A stretch of 64,000 nt of DNA from Eurosta solidaginis. Its lineage: Eukaryota; Arthropoda; Insecta; Diptera; Tephritidae. Made by a program: the position numbers and the translations under genes. The stretch lies in NCBI RefSeq assembly GCF_040869045.1, contig NC_090319.1:228942490-229006489 (forward strand). The letters are read 5' to 3'. Each line of letters starts with the position of its first letter. The stretch's first letter is position 1. The notes under the pieces were generated by a model. The model saw only the letters and a list, made by a program, of their open reading frames with translations, had not been told where the DNA came from and made no database searches. Shown here in pieces: positions 1-10,490 of this stretch.

Positions 1-119
1 TACCCAAATACCTGAAATGTCGCGTGCTTCGAAAGATAGGCAATGCATTGTATGATCTCGAGGACCTAAACGGGAAATTGATAGGTCGCTTCCATGCTTC
101 GGATATTCGTCCGCAATGA
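1..119 (+). pseudogene. Gypsy-A pol C-terminus (partial, cut by window edge)
   Basis: About 39 codons are visible and end at TGA 117-119. They are identical in sequence to the last residues of the pol reading frame that ends at 9857, the region after the integrase core. Only the tail is inside the window, so whether this copy is otherwise intact cannot be judged. Confidence 0.8.
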
Positions 120-840
120 ACCAACAAGGGCGTTTCTTTTGCCAATTTACAATTTGATTTTTTTTATATACCCACCAATTGGACTTTTTTGTCTGGGCGT
201 TTTGGCGGTCGGGGACATCTCGCCCAGTATTCTCCCCGAGCAATGACCTCATAGGTTGTTCACACGCGTACTCACCGAGGACCGTGAACACCCTGGCAGT
301 CCACGCTTAGGTCGGACTAGCCTTTCGGAGTTTGGACGAGTTCTCCAGATCAAAATGTCTACACCTTTTTTTTGTTTTGCATTCCGGTGGGAGCGATAAC
401 CACTAGGAATCATCTTTCGGAGTTTTGACGAGTTCTCCATAACAAATGTCTAATTGCCGCAAAGCCCTTATAACTAGGAAACAGAATTATTCCCAACTTG
501 ACTTAATTTTTTTTGATAGACCTATGTTGCCCGGCTAGCTTCGTAGTAGGACTTTGAGACTCTTATCTCAGGGGTGAGTCGTGCCCCACGTTGATTGACT
601 GCGGAGGTCCCTGGCAGTGGCTTCCCTCAAATGATCCGGTTTCCTGTTCGCTTCATCGTCAGGTCTTCAAAGCGAAGCAGGTTTGTTACGGTCTACGGTT
701 ATGGTCTGCTGTTACGGTCTACTTGAGAATCGACGTGCGAACGCCCTAAGGGCTAGGATAGGGAAATAAGGTGGCATCGCTAACTAATCCAATGGTTGGG
801 AAAATTCCCAATAACGGCAACCTCCATGGCATAACTATAC

Positions 841-1367
841 AAGGGGCCACCGGAATTTAGGTGCGTCGGTGGCCATGGATTTTGAGGGTGGGATATAAGC
901 ACCGGGCGTCGCAACACCACCCGCGGCGCCCCCTATGTATATTCGGCCCTTTTCTTTTTTGTCTTTAATTTTTTCCAGCTTTTTTGTTATTATTTAATTT
1001 TTCAGCGTTTCTTTTGAGTTTGATTTAAACTGTTAGAAACCGGCCATGTCCGGTTCGGTATTTTATTGCGTCAGTTTTTTTTTGAATTTTTGAATTTTTA
1101 AATCTTGGAATGTCTAACGGTTTGTCCGTGGCATCCGGTCCGACCGGATGTCGTTTTAATTTGAATTATAAGCGTTTTGAGTCGGTCTCTGCGCTTTTTG
1201 ACAGCTAGTTTTGATAGGCATGATAGGAACTTTTTTCTGTTTATGGCGCAGGAACAGTAAGGTTGGCAAGGACCCGCCCCAGCCGACAATGACTAGCCAC
1301 TGTGCACCAACACATCATGCCGACCGCCTTCCTTACTGATTCCACTGTGAATGCGATTCCATAACAA
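841..1367 (+). repeat. LTR-like block, copy 1
   Basis: This stretch is repeated at 12980-13585. It opens with a 9-10 bp hairpin (arms ~845-852 and ~867-874). It then has a GC-rich stretch with TATGTATATT that could be a promoter, a T-rich part, and several CCGG-containing hairpins (for example CATCCGG/CCGGATG near 1133-1152). Its place downstream of pol in both copies suggests the LTR or part of it. I found no matching block upstream of gag at 4942, so the LTR assignment is inference. Confidence 0.5.
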
Positions 1368-1764
1368 ACGATAAACAGCTGATTACGTAAGGGATACGAC
1401 TACAGCGATACGACATACTATAGTATATTTATTTATTACGGTCTTTGAGACCTAGTTGATGTTAAGTAAACATTTGTTTCATTAAATATTAAGGCCCGTA
1501 ATCATAGTCAAGTTAGAATAGAGTTTTTTCGATTTAAACATGATTCTAAATTAAACATCGTTTTAAGTCTATCATAGTCAACTTAAGCACTGTTTTATCT
1601 CTAAAAAGGAGTTTTAATTTTAAAATGGCGCGAACGTCATTTTAAAATATTAAAATCACATTTAAGTTGGCGTTTTGCGTTGCATACGTGCGAAAATACG
1701 AGAAATTAAAATAAAATGTAATTATTGAAGTGAAAGTAAAAAAATGGACAGAAATTAACGAATT
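1368..1764. other. AT-rich spacer
   Basis: No gene or clear repeat was recognised. It leads into the Harbinger-like transposase relic and may contain the 5' end of that element, but no terminal inverted repeat could be paired with a downstream end. Confidence 0.3.
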
Positions 1765-3049
1765 TTGAGGTATTTTGCGATTGTAGATGATGCAATCCCA
1801 AGTAGGAGGGAAAAATTGTACAAGACGCGGTACGATCCTTTCCAAATGGAGGAAGACGATTTTTATCAACGATATCGATTCGATAAGGCTACAGTTCTAT
1901 ATCTCATAGAAATTTTGGATATTGACGAACCTTTGAATAACAGGGGACTTCCAATTTCGGCCAATCTGCAGGTTCTCACGGCGTTGTGATTTTTAGGAAG
2001 AAATGTTCGCCAAAGTGACATTGGTGGGTGCTATAATTTGTGATCTGCAGAATTTTACTTGAATTTACCAATTTTGGTCATTTAAGGTGATCTTCATGGA
2101 TATCACAAGCTACAGTTGGAAGGGTTATAAAAAACATGTGCAAAAATATTGCCCTTTTGCTGCCACACTTCATTGCTTATCTATCCAATCAGGAGTTGGC
2201 TGACGTAAAATCTAAGTTTTACAACGTGTCCAGATTTCCTGCAGTTATTGGAGCAATTGATTGCACACACGTTAAGATAAAACGCCCGGCGAAAGATGTT
2301 GGAGTGATGATGGCAGGACAATACCTTAATTGAAAGGGGTATTATTCCTTAAACGTTCAGGTTAAACTTTTTTTTGCTCACTTTGTTGTGTTTTTAATCA
2401 TATAATATAAAATACATCCATAGATCGTATGTGATGCAGACTGCAAAATTTTGGATATTGTCGCAAGATTTCGTGGCTCAAAGCATGACGCTCGGATTTG
2501 GAACGAGTGCCAATTAAAAAATAAATTAGAGAGAATGAGAAGTTCCCATAATGGTGTACTACTCGGAGATGGAGGATACCCTTTGTCACCTATTTTGTTA
2601 ACCCCTGTTAGGAATCCTTCAATACCAAAGGAAGAGAGGTATACACATCACGACATGCTTGGCAATGTGCATATTTATTCATGTTTAATTTTGTTCTGAT
2701 GATAGGTACAATAGGTCACACATTGCCACTCGAAGCAAAATAGAATGCCTAAACGGACAGATTAAATCGAAATTCCGTTCTATTTTCGAACGTCTTCGTG
2801 TATATTTGGATACAGCGAAAAATGTTATTATTGCTGTTGCTGTACTTCACAACATCGCTAAGGAACGGAATTTGACATGTAAGTTAAAGAAAAATCAATT
2901 TTTAAACGATGTACTATCGTATTTTTTTCATTACAATTTTGGATGCTGAATCTGCCATAGAGCCCGTAGCAGCAACAAATGCCAATGCGCCACCAAATGT
3001 ACCAAGTACCACCACAGGAAGGGCATTTCGTTCAGCATTTATTATACTA
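1765..3049 (+). pseudogene. PIF/Harbinger (HARBI1-like) transposase relic with introns
   Basis: Translated pieces match the DDE_Tnp_4/HARBI1 family: an N-terminal part (1765-1986), a block with AIDCTHVKI carrying the first catalytic Asp (~2254-2280), RGSKHDARIW with the second Asp (~2475-2505), LLGDGGYPL (~2560-2585), RSKIECLNGQIKSKF with the catalytic Glu region (~2733-2775), and a C-terminal tail ending near 3049. Two introns are readable: GT..AG 2364-2422 and 2638-2703, both restoring the frame. In-frame stops at ~1987 (TGA), ~2040 and ~2085, plus a break before 2130, mark it as dead. It is a different lineage from the Harbinger element at 56.8 kb. An immobile HARBI1-like host gene that later decayed is an alternative. 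Confidence 0.8.
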
Positions 3050-4020
3050 TGTACAAACATACACCAAATTGGCAATTTATACCATTTGGGCAATTTATTA
3101 CGTAATTTATCATATAATAAATTGCAATAATAAATTGCCAATTTAAAAAAAATTCTGTAATAAATTGTTTCAAACTGCAAATGCAACCTTGTAAAGTGTG
3201 TTTATTGAGTAGATTTTAACGGCAGTTACGCATGGCTCAATTATATGATTGGCTTATCTCATCAGCTGATTTTACTTTTTTCATTTCACTGGAGTAGGGA
3301 TTGTCAAAAGAAGATGGCAAACTCAAAATAAAACCAAAACATTGAACACATTTTTTTACAACACACAAAAATTGCAAAGTTTTATGATTTTATTCCATTC
3401 CATTCTCCTAATACCAACACGCACATTTTGACAGTCTGAACAAAGGTATGTTGTTGCTGTAGAGATGAGCCAACCAACTATCAGATTACTATTGTGTAAG
3501 CTAAATTGAGTTGTATGAACACCACTCAATTTAAATCGAAATTGCCTCAATTTATTTTTCTGTTTGAACATAGTATAAATGCTCATTTTTAGTAATCTTT
3601 AATAATTGATACACCTTGGCATATCGCATGCACCTTATTGTTGTGTGAACGCCCTAAGATTTTCAATCATGCGATTTAATTCGAACGCATTAAGCTTGTC
3701 AAAAATTACTTTTGAATGAAAACAAATCACGCATGTAAATAAATAAAGAAAAGTCAACAAGCAACCAATTTAATCAATTTTTGATAAAAACTATAATTAA
3801 TAACTTACCGGGAGTTAGTTTTCATAAACGAATCGCACACTAATTTTCGCACCAAATTTCTTCTAAAAGTTTTATATTTTACCCGGAATCTGTAATAGTG
3901 CACTGATTAAATATACAACCTCGACTACTAGCACGCGTCAAAAAATGCCGGGATAGGCGTCAAACTACGCGTCTTTTAACTATGTGAGGAGATATTTTCA
4001 CCTAATTTTTATCAAAAGTT
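3050..4020. other. AT-rich intergenic stretch
   Basis: It contains short near-repeats of CAATTTAT at 3070-3160 and otherwise no coding or structural signal that I can support. Confidence 0.3.
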
Positions 4021-4233
4021 ATGAAAGGTCCCTGTTATATTTCGCCAGACTTTTTTTTAAGTGCGCCAAAGGCTGCAAATACAGAAAAGTGCTCTGCGCA
4101 ATAGTACTATGGATCCCACCCCCTCCGCATAATTAGTACCTAGGTCAAAGCCAGGATAATTGTTTACTTTAGCTCACAACTGCTACAACTCGTCCAAAAA
4201 TGTCAGAGGAGGTGTCAAAAGACGTGTCGAATT
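4021..4233. repeat. MITE-A fragments
   Basis: Two pieces of the MITE-A family lie head to tail. 4050-4125 matches the core (GGCTGC...GCTCTGCGCAATAGTACTATGGATCCCACC-like) and 4159-4233 matches the terminal repeat beginning TTTACTTTAGCTCACAACTG. Complete relatives are at 21564-22080, 37774-38289 and 61823-62256. Confidence 0.7.
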
Positions 4234-4239
4234 TGTGTT

Positions 4240-4941
4240 GTCCAGGGTGAATGTGTGTGTGCGTGTAGTGAGGACCCCAGCTCATCCCACGTCCCAGGTG
4301 GTAGCTTGTAATACCACCTGGAGGGTGATGGGTTGAGCTGGGATTCCGAGTGGCACTCCTTCCTGTCCCCACCAGACTGGGGAGCGGTTTCGAAACCGCT
4401 CCACCCATTGCGGCGGAGGCAGGAGGGGTGTCCAGGGAGAATGGACGGGAGGCCTCAACACCCCCAACCAGTCCCAGGGGCAAGCCCCTGGAGACTGCCC
4501 CTGTGTTGCGGCTGGGCGTGTTGAGACCAACCCGTGGGTGCCTGGAACGGACCCTAGTGGGCCCAACCTATCTCGGAGGGGGCCTTAAGACCCCCCCTCG
4601 ATTGCGGTTGGGAGCACTAGGGCCAAGTATGAATGTGTTGTACCAAAAAATTTTTTTTTGCCTGGCCTACTGCCTTCTGATGATGGGATGTCAGCGTTCC
4701 CATCACCACCTACATTGTTCATATAAAATTTATATATAACTAACCGTTTTCTTTTCAGCTTTTGAAATTTTTTTTTTCTATTTTGGTGCGATCATTGATA
4801 AATGATTGCATTAATTCTCGCACAATTTTTTTTATATAGATATATAAATTTTTTTTTTCCTCTTTCAACAAACCATCTTCTGGGAACAGAAGTTTTTTTC
4901 GAATACTAGGATTTGACAAAGAATTTTTTTTCTAACGGATT
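4240..4941. other. GC-rich hairpin block and T-rich leader upstream of Gypsy-A gag
   Basis: 4270-4640 is strikingly GC-rich compared with its surroundings and packed with inverted repeats: a 10-bp stem at 4294-4321, a perfect 22-bp palindrome at 4381-4402, and an 8-bp stem with 2-nt loop at 4474-4491. 4641-4941 is T-rich and leads straight into the gag ATG. It may be a structured 5' leader of Gypsy-A, but no primer binding site or LTR was identified. Confidence 0.45.
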
Positions 4942-6397
4942 ATGTCGCGTGACCAGTCCTACGGGCAAACGGGCCGGAACACTCCGTTCGGGAGTGCGGG
5001 CAGTTTTCGAGGGAACCAGCACCGGGGCGGTGCTAATAGGGGGGCTTTTTCGAAAGCTAGGCGTCCTTTGGTGGTGCATACCCCAGTAGGGGGGTCCTAC
5101 GGAAATCCCGCGGGGACTCATATAGGCTCAAACCGGAACGACGACCGCGACAAATTGGACATACCTGTAAGCACCAGCAATTTGAATGCATCGCTGCTAA
5201 ACACACATAACATCTCGGGGCTAATGACCAATGTGTCGAACTATGCACCAGATGGAGCTGGTGCCTTACCACCAAATCAAGAGGTTGGAAATTTTGGGGA
5301 CGCTACCAGTGATCAGGCGAACACCCTAGGAATGCAGGACGAAGCCACTCGTGGAGGCTCGTGGGTGGACGTGCTACACCAACTGTTTCAGGCTTCGCAG
5401 GAGGAAATGCGGAGAGAGATGGGCTCAATTAGAGCCAACATGGCCCAGCTCAACGCCGCTCTCGAATCCACGCAGCAAGCACACCAGCAACACAGGAACG
5501 CAAGTAGGATGGACCGCAACCCATTGCCATCGGTAGTACCGCCAATGTACCCGACTCCAAGCAGCATAGCAGTAAAACCGCAGGAGTGGAAAATCGCATT
5601 CGACGGCACTGGCAGCGTAGCCGATTTTCTTTTTAAACTGAACACCTTGTATGAGCGCACACAATGCACGGATGAACAAATAATGGCCAGTTTCCACTTG
5701 TTCCTTTCTGGACGAGCCGAAGAATGGTACTGGCTATTTACCAAACAAAACCCAAATGCGACATGCCTTTTTGTGCTACTCGTTAAAAAGAGAGTTTGGC
5801 ACTTTGAAAACGGACCACGAGATCATGATGGAGATCTCCATGCGGAAGCAAAAGGCAAGTGAGTGTTATGACGTGTTTCACGCGGACATAATCTCCTTGA
5901 ACGCGCGCTTAAGGGAGCCAATGTCAGAGCTTCTACTGATTGACATAATAAAAAGGAACGTCAACAGTAGCCTTAAGCTAATGCTTTTTAATGCGGACGT
6001 AAGGAACCTCCATGATCTACGCGATGTAGCACGCAGAGGTGAACAAGTGCTGAAAGAGAGCAAGCTGCTGGGAGCCATTTACCCAGGACGGCATGTAAGC
6101 GAAGCACGCGTGACAACCCCGGACGCGAAGATGGACGGCGAGGACGGCGAGATAGATCCCCAGATAGAGGCGCTGGAATATAGACGCAGCAGAAGACCAG
6201 ACTACTCGGGAATCCAGTGCTGGAATTGCCAGGGAATGGGGCACTCCTATATATATTGCGAGGAACCCATAAAAAGTCCTTTTTGTTTTAAATGTGGGTA
6301 TAAGGGTGTATTCACTCCTAAATGCCCTAGGGACCATCGCAGGCAGGGAAACCAGTACCCGAGCGAGAAGGCGGGGGAACCTCGTTCGGCTTCATAG
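4942..6397 (+). pseudogene. gag: Gypsy-A gag, one frameshift
   Basis: The first frame (4942-5862) starts at ATG with a Gly/Ser/Arg-rich N-terminus. It reaches a capsid-like part with EEWYWLF (~5720), a motif seen in Gypsy gag (retrotransposon gag domain). The protein continues in the next frame (5756-6397), so one base has been gained or lost near 5755-5770. The C-terminal nucleocapsid has two CCHC knuckles, CWNCQGMGHSYIYC and CFKCGYKGVFTPKC (6215-6330); in the second the usual Gly-His pair is altered. The product would package element RNA and form the cytoplasmic particle. It overlaps pol by 67 bases. Confidence 0.88.
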
Positions 6398-9300
6398 CTC
6401 CCACATCAGCCAGTGCTCGAGGCGTCGTCCCGTGCGCTGAACCAGAGGGCGAATCTCTGCATGGAGGTGGTGAGCTTCCGAGGTGCAGTAGTACCCTGGC
6501 AGAAGAACCCTCGACTGTAATAATAACCTTCCCCGATAGTACTGACGATTCGAATAGTTCTGAATCCGAGAGTCGAACGTCCTCTTTCACGATGGGCGAG
6601 CAAATCAAAATTCTGCGACGCCAGCATAGGGATGTCGCGTGCCAAACGCAACTTTCCCCAACCCTAGAAGAAAGGGAGGATAGGTATGAACAAATAAGAC
6701 ATACCATTTTTGACCAATATCCGGTATCGGACAATATTTTGAAGTGTAGGAAGAGATACCACCGGAGAGTACAGGAGCGTAGACTGCTGCAAGCCACCAC
6801 GTTAACGCTTACAGAGGACGAAAGGCCTCTAGTAAAGGCTAAAATTAAAAATAGTTTTCTTGTAGGGTTGTTGGACTCGGGAGCCAACGTCTCCATCTTA
6901 GGGAAAAATGGATTAGAATTCCTAAAGGATAACAGCTTCGAATATCAGCCCTTACATGCGTTCGTATATACCGCAGGCGGCAACAAGCAAAAAATTTTAG
7001 GCTCAGTATCTCTACCGGTCACTTTTAAAAATATCACAAAGTTTATTCGTTTTTACCTTGTTCCCTCATTGCTCCAAGAAGCATACTTCGGGGTAGATTT
7101 TTGGAGAGCATTTGCGTTAGCTCCCGAAATATTCCCGAGCGTAGAGTGTTTAGAGACTAGGCTTGAAAAGGAAGAGGAACTTAACCTCCATGAATTGTCA
7201 CCAGAACAGAAATCAGAATTGCGAAAAGTCATCGAGACGTTTCCTTCGTACGAGAAGTTAGGCCTAGGGCAAACTAAATTAGTGGAGCATCACATCGACA
7301 CCGGTGATGCTGTACCTATAAAAAGCAAGCATTTCCCCCTTTCGCCGCCGAGGCAAGCCGAAGCTTTTAGAGAACTAGACAGGTTACTACAGTTAGGAGT
7401 TATAGAAGAATCCAACTCCCCGTGGTGTAGTCCTGTAGTACTGGTCGGGAAACCAGGCAAAGTCAGGCTGTGCATAGATTCGAGAAAGGTCAACGCGGTG
7501 ACTAAGAAGGATTCGTACCCCTGCCTCATATCAACGGCTTATTGAGCAGACTCAAGGACACGCATTTTATTAGTGGCATTGATCTGAAAGACGCGTTCTT
7601 CCAGATCAAATTGACAGAGTCCTCTAAGGAAAAAACAGCATTCGCATTTCCGGGGAGGCCTCTGTACCACTTCAAGGGGATGCCATTTGGTCTGTGCAAT
7701 GGACCGCAGACTATGAGTAGGCTGATGGACAAGGCGATCCCTTCGCGTCTGCGAGAGAACGTCTTTGTCTACCTGGACGATCTGATGGTATGTAGCACTC
7801 ATTTTGAGGATCATCTAAAATTGCTAGCGGAAGTGGCGAACTGTTTGAGAGATGCAGGTCTGACAATAAATGTGGAAAAAAGTAAATTTTGTCAGAAGGA
7901 AATACGCTACTTAGGGTACTTGATAGGCAGCGGGTGTCTGAAAGTGGATCCGGGAAAAGTAGAAGCAATACAAAACTTCCCGATCCCTAAATCCCCTCGG
8001 CAAGTGCGTAGGTTTGTGGGCATGGCGAATTGGTACCGAGCATTTATTACCAATTTTGCTGACTTGGCAGGTCCCTTGACCGACTGTCTCCGCAAGTCAG
8101 CAGGCCCGTTTAAACTCACTCCTGAAGCTATAGAGGCGTTCGAAAAACTAAAAGTAGCCTTGAGTTCCGCCCCTGTTTTGGCCCAACCAGACTTTTCAAG
8201 GGAATTCGTAATACAATGTGACGCTTCCAAAGTAGGTGTTGGCGGAGTATTGTTCCAGGTCGATGATGAGGGCGCTGAGCATCCAATCGCATTCGTGTCG
8301 AAAAAGCTGAATAATGCTCAACGCAATTATACAGTAACCGAGCTGGAATGTCTTGCAGCCATAATCAGCGTGAAGCGTTTCCGACCCTATGTCGAAGGAT
8401 TACCTTTTCGGATTATTACGGACCACTCCAGTCTCAAGTGGTTGATGACACAAAAAGACTTGAGCGGGAGGTTGGCGAGATGGTCACTCTTACTGCAAAG
8501 ATACGACTTTAAAATGGAACATCGTAAGGGCACCCTGAATGTAGTACCAGACGCGCTGTCGCGCTTTGATGCGGACGAGTTAACTTTCACTACCACACCC
8601 GGAGAAATAGACTTAGTCTCTCCCGAATTTGGCAGCAACGAATATTTAGACTTAATTCGGACCGTCACCGAAAACGGGGATTCACTTCCGGATTTACGAG
8701 TTGTGGACGGTGTAATTTTCAAAAGAGTTAAGTTTCGTAAGGGGATGGAAGGGGAAGAAGACTCGCTGTGGCGTCTATGGTTGCCAAAAGGGTTGACTGA
8801 GGAAGCAGTGAGATTAGCACATGACGCTAACCGGAGTTACCATGGCGGATGGCTGAAAACCTTAGAACGTGTTAGGCAGAAGTACTTCTGGCCGCAGCAG
8901 GCTAAGGACGTCAGGGACTACGTCCAGCGTTGTGACACCTGCAAAACGGTAAAACCCACCAATCAGCAGTCGAGACCACCTATAGGGAGTACCTTTGAAT
9001 CCGAAAGGCCATTTCAGCGGTTGTATTGCGACTTTCTAGGGCCGTATCCGAGATCTAAGCGGCGAAATCAATTTCTTTTCATAGTACTAGACCATTTTTC
9101 AAAATACGTTTGGCTAAAGCCCATGCAGAGAGCCGCCACTGTAAACGTTATAAATTACTTCGCTTCAGAAATTTTTCCGGCTGTAGGGGTCCCTGAGTTT
9201 ATTCACAGTGACAATGGTAAACAGTTTATCTCGAAGGAAATGAACCAATTTTTAGTAAATTACGGGGTGACGCACGTGAGGACGGGGCTATATTCTCCCC

Positions 9301-9857
9301 AAGCGAACGCATCCGAACGCGTCAATAGAGAAATTGTTTCTAAGGTTAGGATTTTCCTGAAGGATAAACCTGACCACACTAATTGGGATAAGCATATACC
9401 CGAGATTTTATCAGTTTTGAGAAGTGATTTTCATACAGCGATTCAGTGTTCTCCATACTTTGCGTTATATGGCCAAAACATGGTCCAGCATGCCTCAACG
9501 TACAACATTTTAGGGAAACTCGGCAGCCTTCGAGAAGACCAGGTCACGGTAGTAAGCCGAGCTGACAAGTTGACTAATATTCGTGAGCAGATCCGTAGAA
9601 ATTTAGATCAGGCCAAGGATAGGGGAGTAACCACCTATAACAAGCGCTCTAGACAGGTCAACTACAGGGAAGGTCAGGAAGTTTTCCGAAAAAACTTTGC
9701 CGTAAGTAACTTCAAACAGGGCATTAACGCCAAATTCCTACCCAAAAACCTGAAATGTCGCGTGCTTCGAAAGATAGGCAATGCATTGTATGATCTCGAG
9801 GACCTAAACGGGAAATTGATAGGTCGCTTCCATGCTTCGGATATTCGTCCGCAATGA
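6331..9857 (+). pseudogene. pol: Gypsy-A pol polyprotein (PR-RT-RNaseH-IN), one frameshift
   Basis: The aspartic protease has LLDSGANVSILG with the active DSG at 6874-6882. The reverse transcriptase has the catalytic YLDD box intact at 7770-7781. RNase H begins near 8210 (VIQCDASKVGVGGV) and keeps TELE and TDHSSLKWL. Integrase has the HHCC zinc motif (~8820-8955) and a DDE core (YCDFLGP, VPEFIHSDNGKQF, ASERVNRE; 9020-9330). A single lost C in a C-run near 7517-7523 breaks the frame into 6331-7545 and 7542-9857. All catalytic residues are present, so this copy was active recently. pol is probably made only by -1 frameshifting from gag. Confidence 0.92.
6346..6389 (+). promoter_or_regulatory. 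Candidate -1 ribosomal frameshift signal (slippery site plus stem-loop)
   Basis: In the gag frame the heptamer G GGA AAC sits at 6346-6352. It is followed by a 6-nt spacer and a 9-bp stem (arms 6359-6367 and 6381-6389, one G-U pair, 13-nt loop). The pol frame is -1 relative to gag and is open from 6331, just after a TAG, so the site lies inside the 67-nt overlap. Heptamer type, frame phase and spacer length all fit known retroviral and Gypsy -1 frameshift signals. Confidence 0.8.
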
Positions 9858-10490
9858 ACCAACAAGGGCGTTTCCTTTGCCAATTTACAATTTGATTTTT
9901 TTTATATACCCACCAATTGGACCTTTTTTGTCTGGGCGTTTTGGCGGTCGGGGACATCTCGCCCAGTATTCTCCCCGAGCAATGACCTCATAGGTTGTTC
10001 ACACGCGTACTCACCGAGGATCGTGAACACCCTGGCAGTCCACGCTTAGGTCGGACTAGCCTTTCGGAGTTTGGACGAGTTCTCCAGATCAAAATGTCTA
10101 CACCTTTTTTTTTGTTTTGCATTCCGGTGGGAGCGATAACCTCTAGGAATCATCTTTCGGAGTTTTGACGAGTTCTCCATAACAAATGTCTAATTGCCGC
10201 AAAGCCCTTATAACTAGGAAACAGAAATTATTCCCAACTTGACTTAATTTTTTTTTGATAGACCTATGTTGCCCGGCTAGCTTCGTAGTAGGACTTTGAG
10301 ACTCTTATCTCAGGGGTGAGTCGTGCCCCACGTTGCTTGTCGTCGGAGATCCCTGGCAGTAGCTTCCCACAGAGGATCCGGTTTCCTGTTCGCTTCATCG
10401 TCAGGTCTTCAAAGCGAAGCAGGTTTGTTACGGTCTGCTGCTGCGGTCTACGGCCATGATCCCCTTGGGAGCGTGTTCACGCGAACACAC
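9858..10490 (+). other. Gypsy-A 3' untranslated region
   Basis: It matches 120-745 at very high identity. No reading frame in it is shared between the copies, so no env gene is supported. Confidence 0.7.

Larger units (their letters stand above)
1..1367 (+). mobile_element. Gypsy-A LTR retrotransposon, 3' part (copy 1)
   Basis: The first ~745 bases match 9743-10485 of the longer Gypsy-A copy almost base for base: end of pol, then 3' untranslated sequence. A 746-840 stretch has no partner in the other copy. From 841 to ~1367 it matches the LTR-like block at 12980-13585. The rest of the element lies outside the window to the left. Two copies in the same orientation within 14 kb, with different material between 3' UTR and LTR-like block, suggest either two insertions or a rearranged duplication. 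Confidence 0.8.
4942..10490 (+). mobile_element. Gypsy-A LTR retrotransposon, near-complete internal region (copy 2)
   Basis: Order is gag (4942-6397), a -1 frameshift signal (6346-6389), pol with protease, RT, RNase H and integrase (6331-9857), then 3' UTR (9858-10490) that repeats 120-745. Only two single-base frame breaks separate it from an intact gag-pol, so the insertion is recent. No env gene follows pol. Flanking LTRs were not found directly next to it. Confidence 0.9.

Noticed and set aside
4169..4739. Overlapping open frames on both strands (for example 104 and 129 codons) in the GC-rich block
   Set aside because: GC-rich hairpin DNA gives few stops by chance; the translations are Pro/Gly/Arg-rich without domain signal and overlap on both strands.
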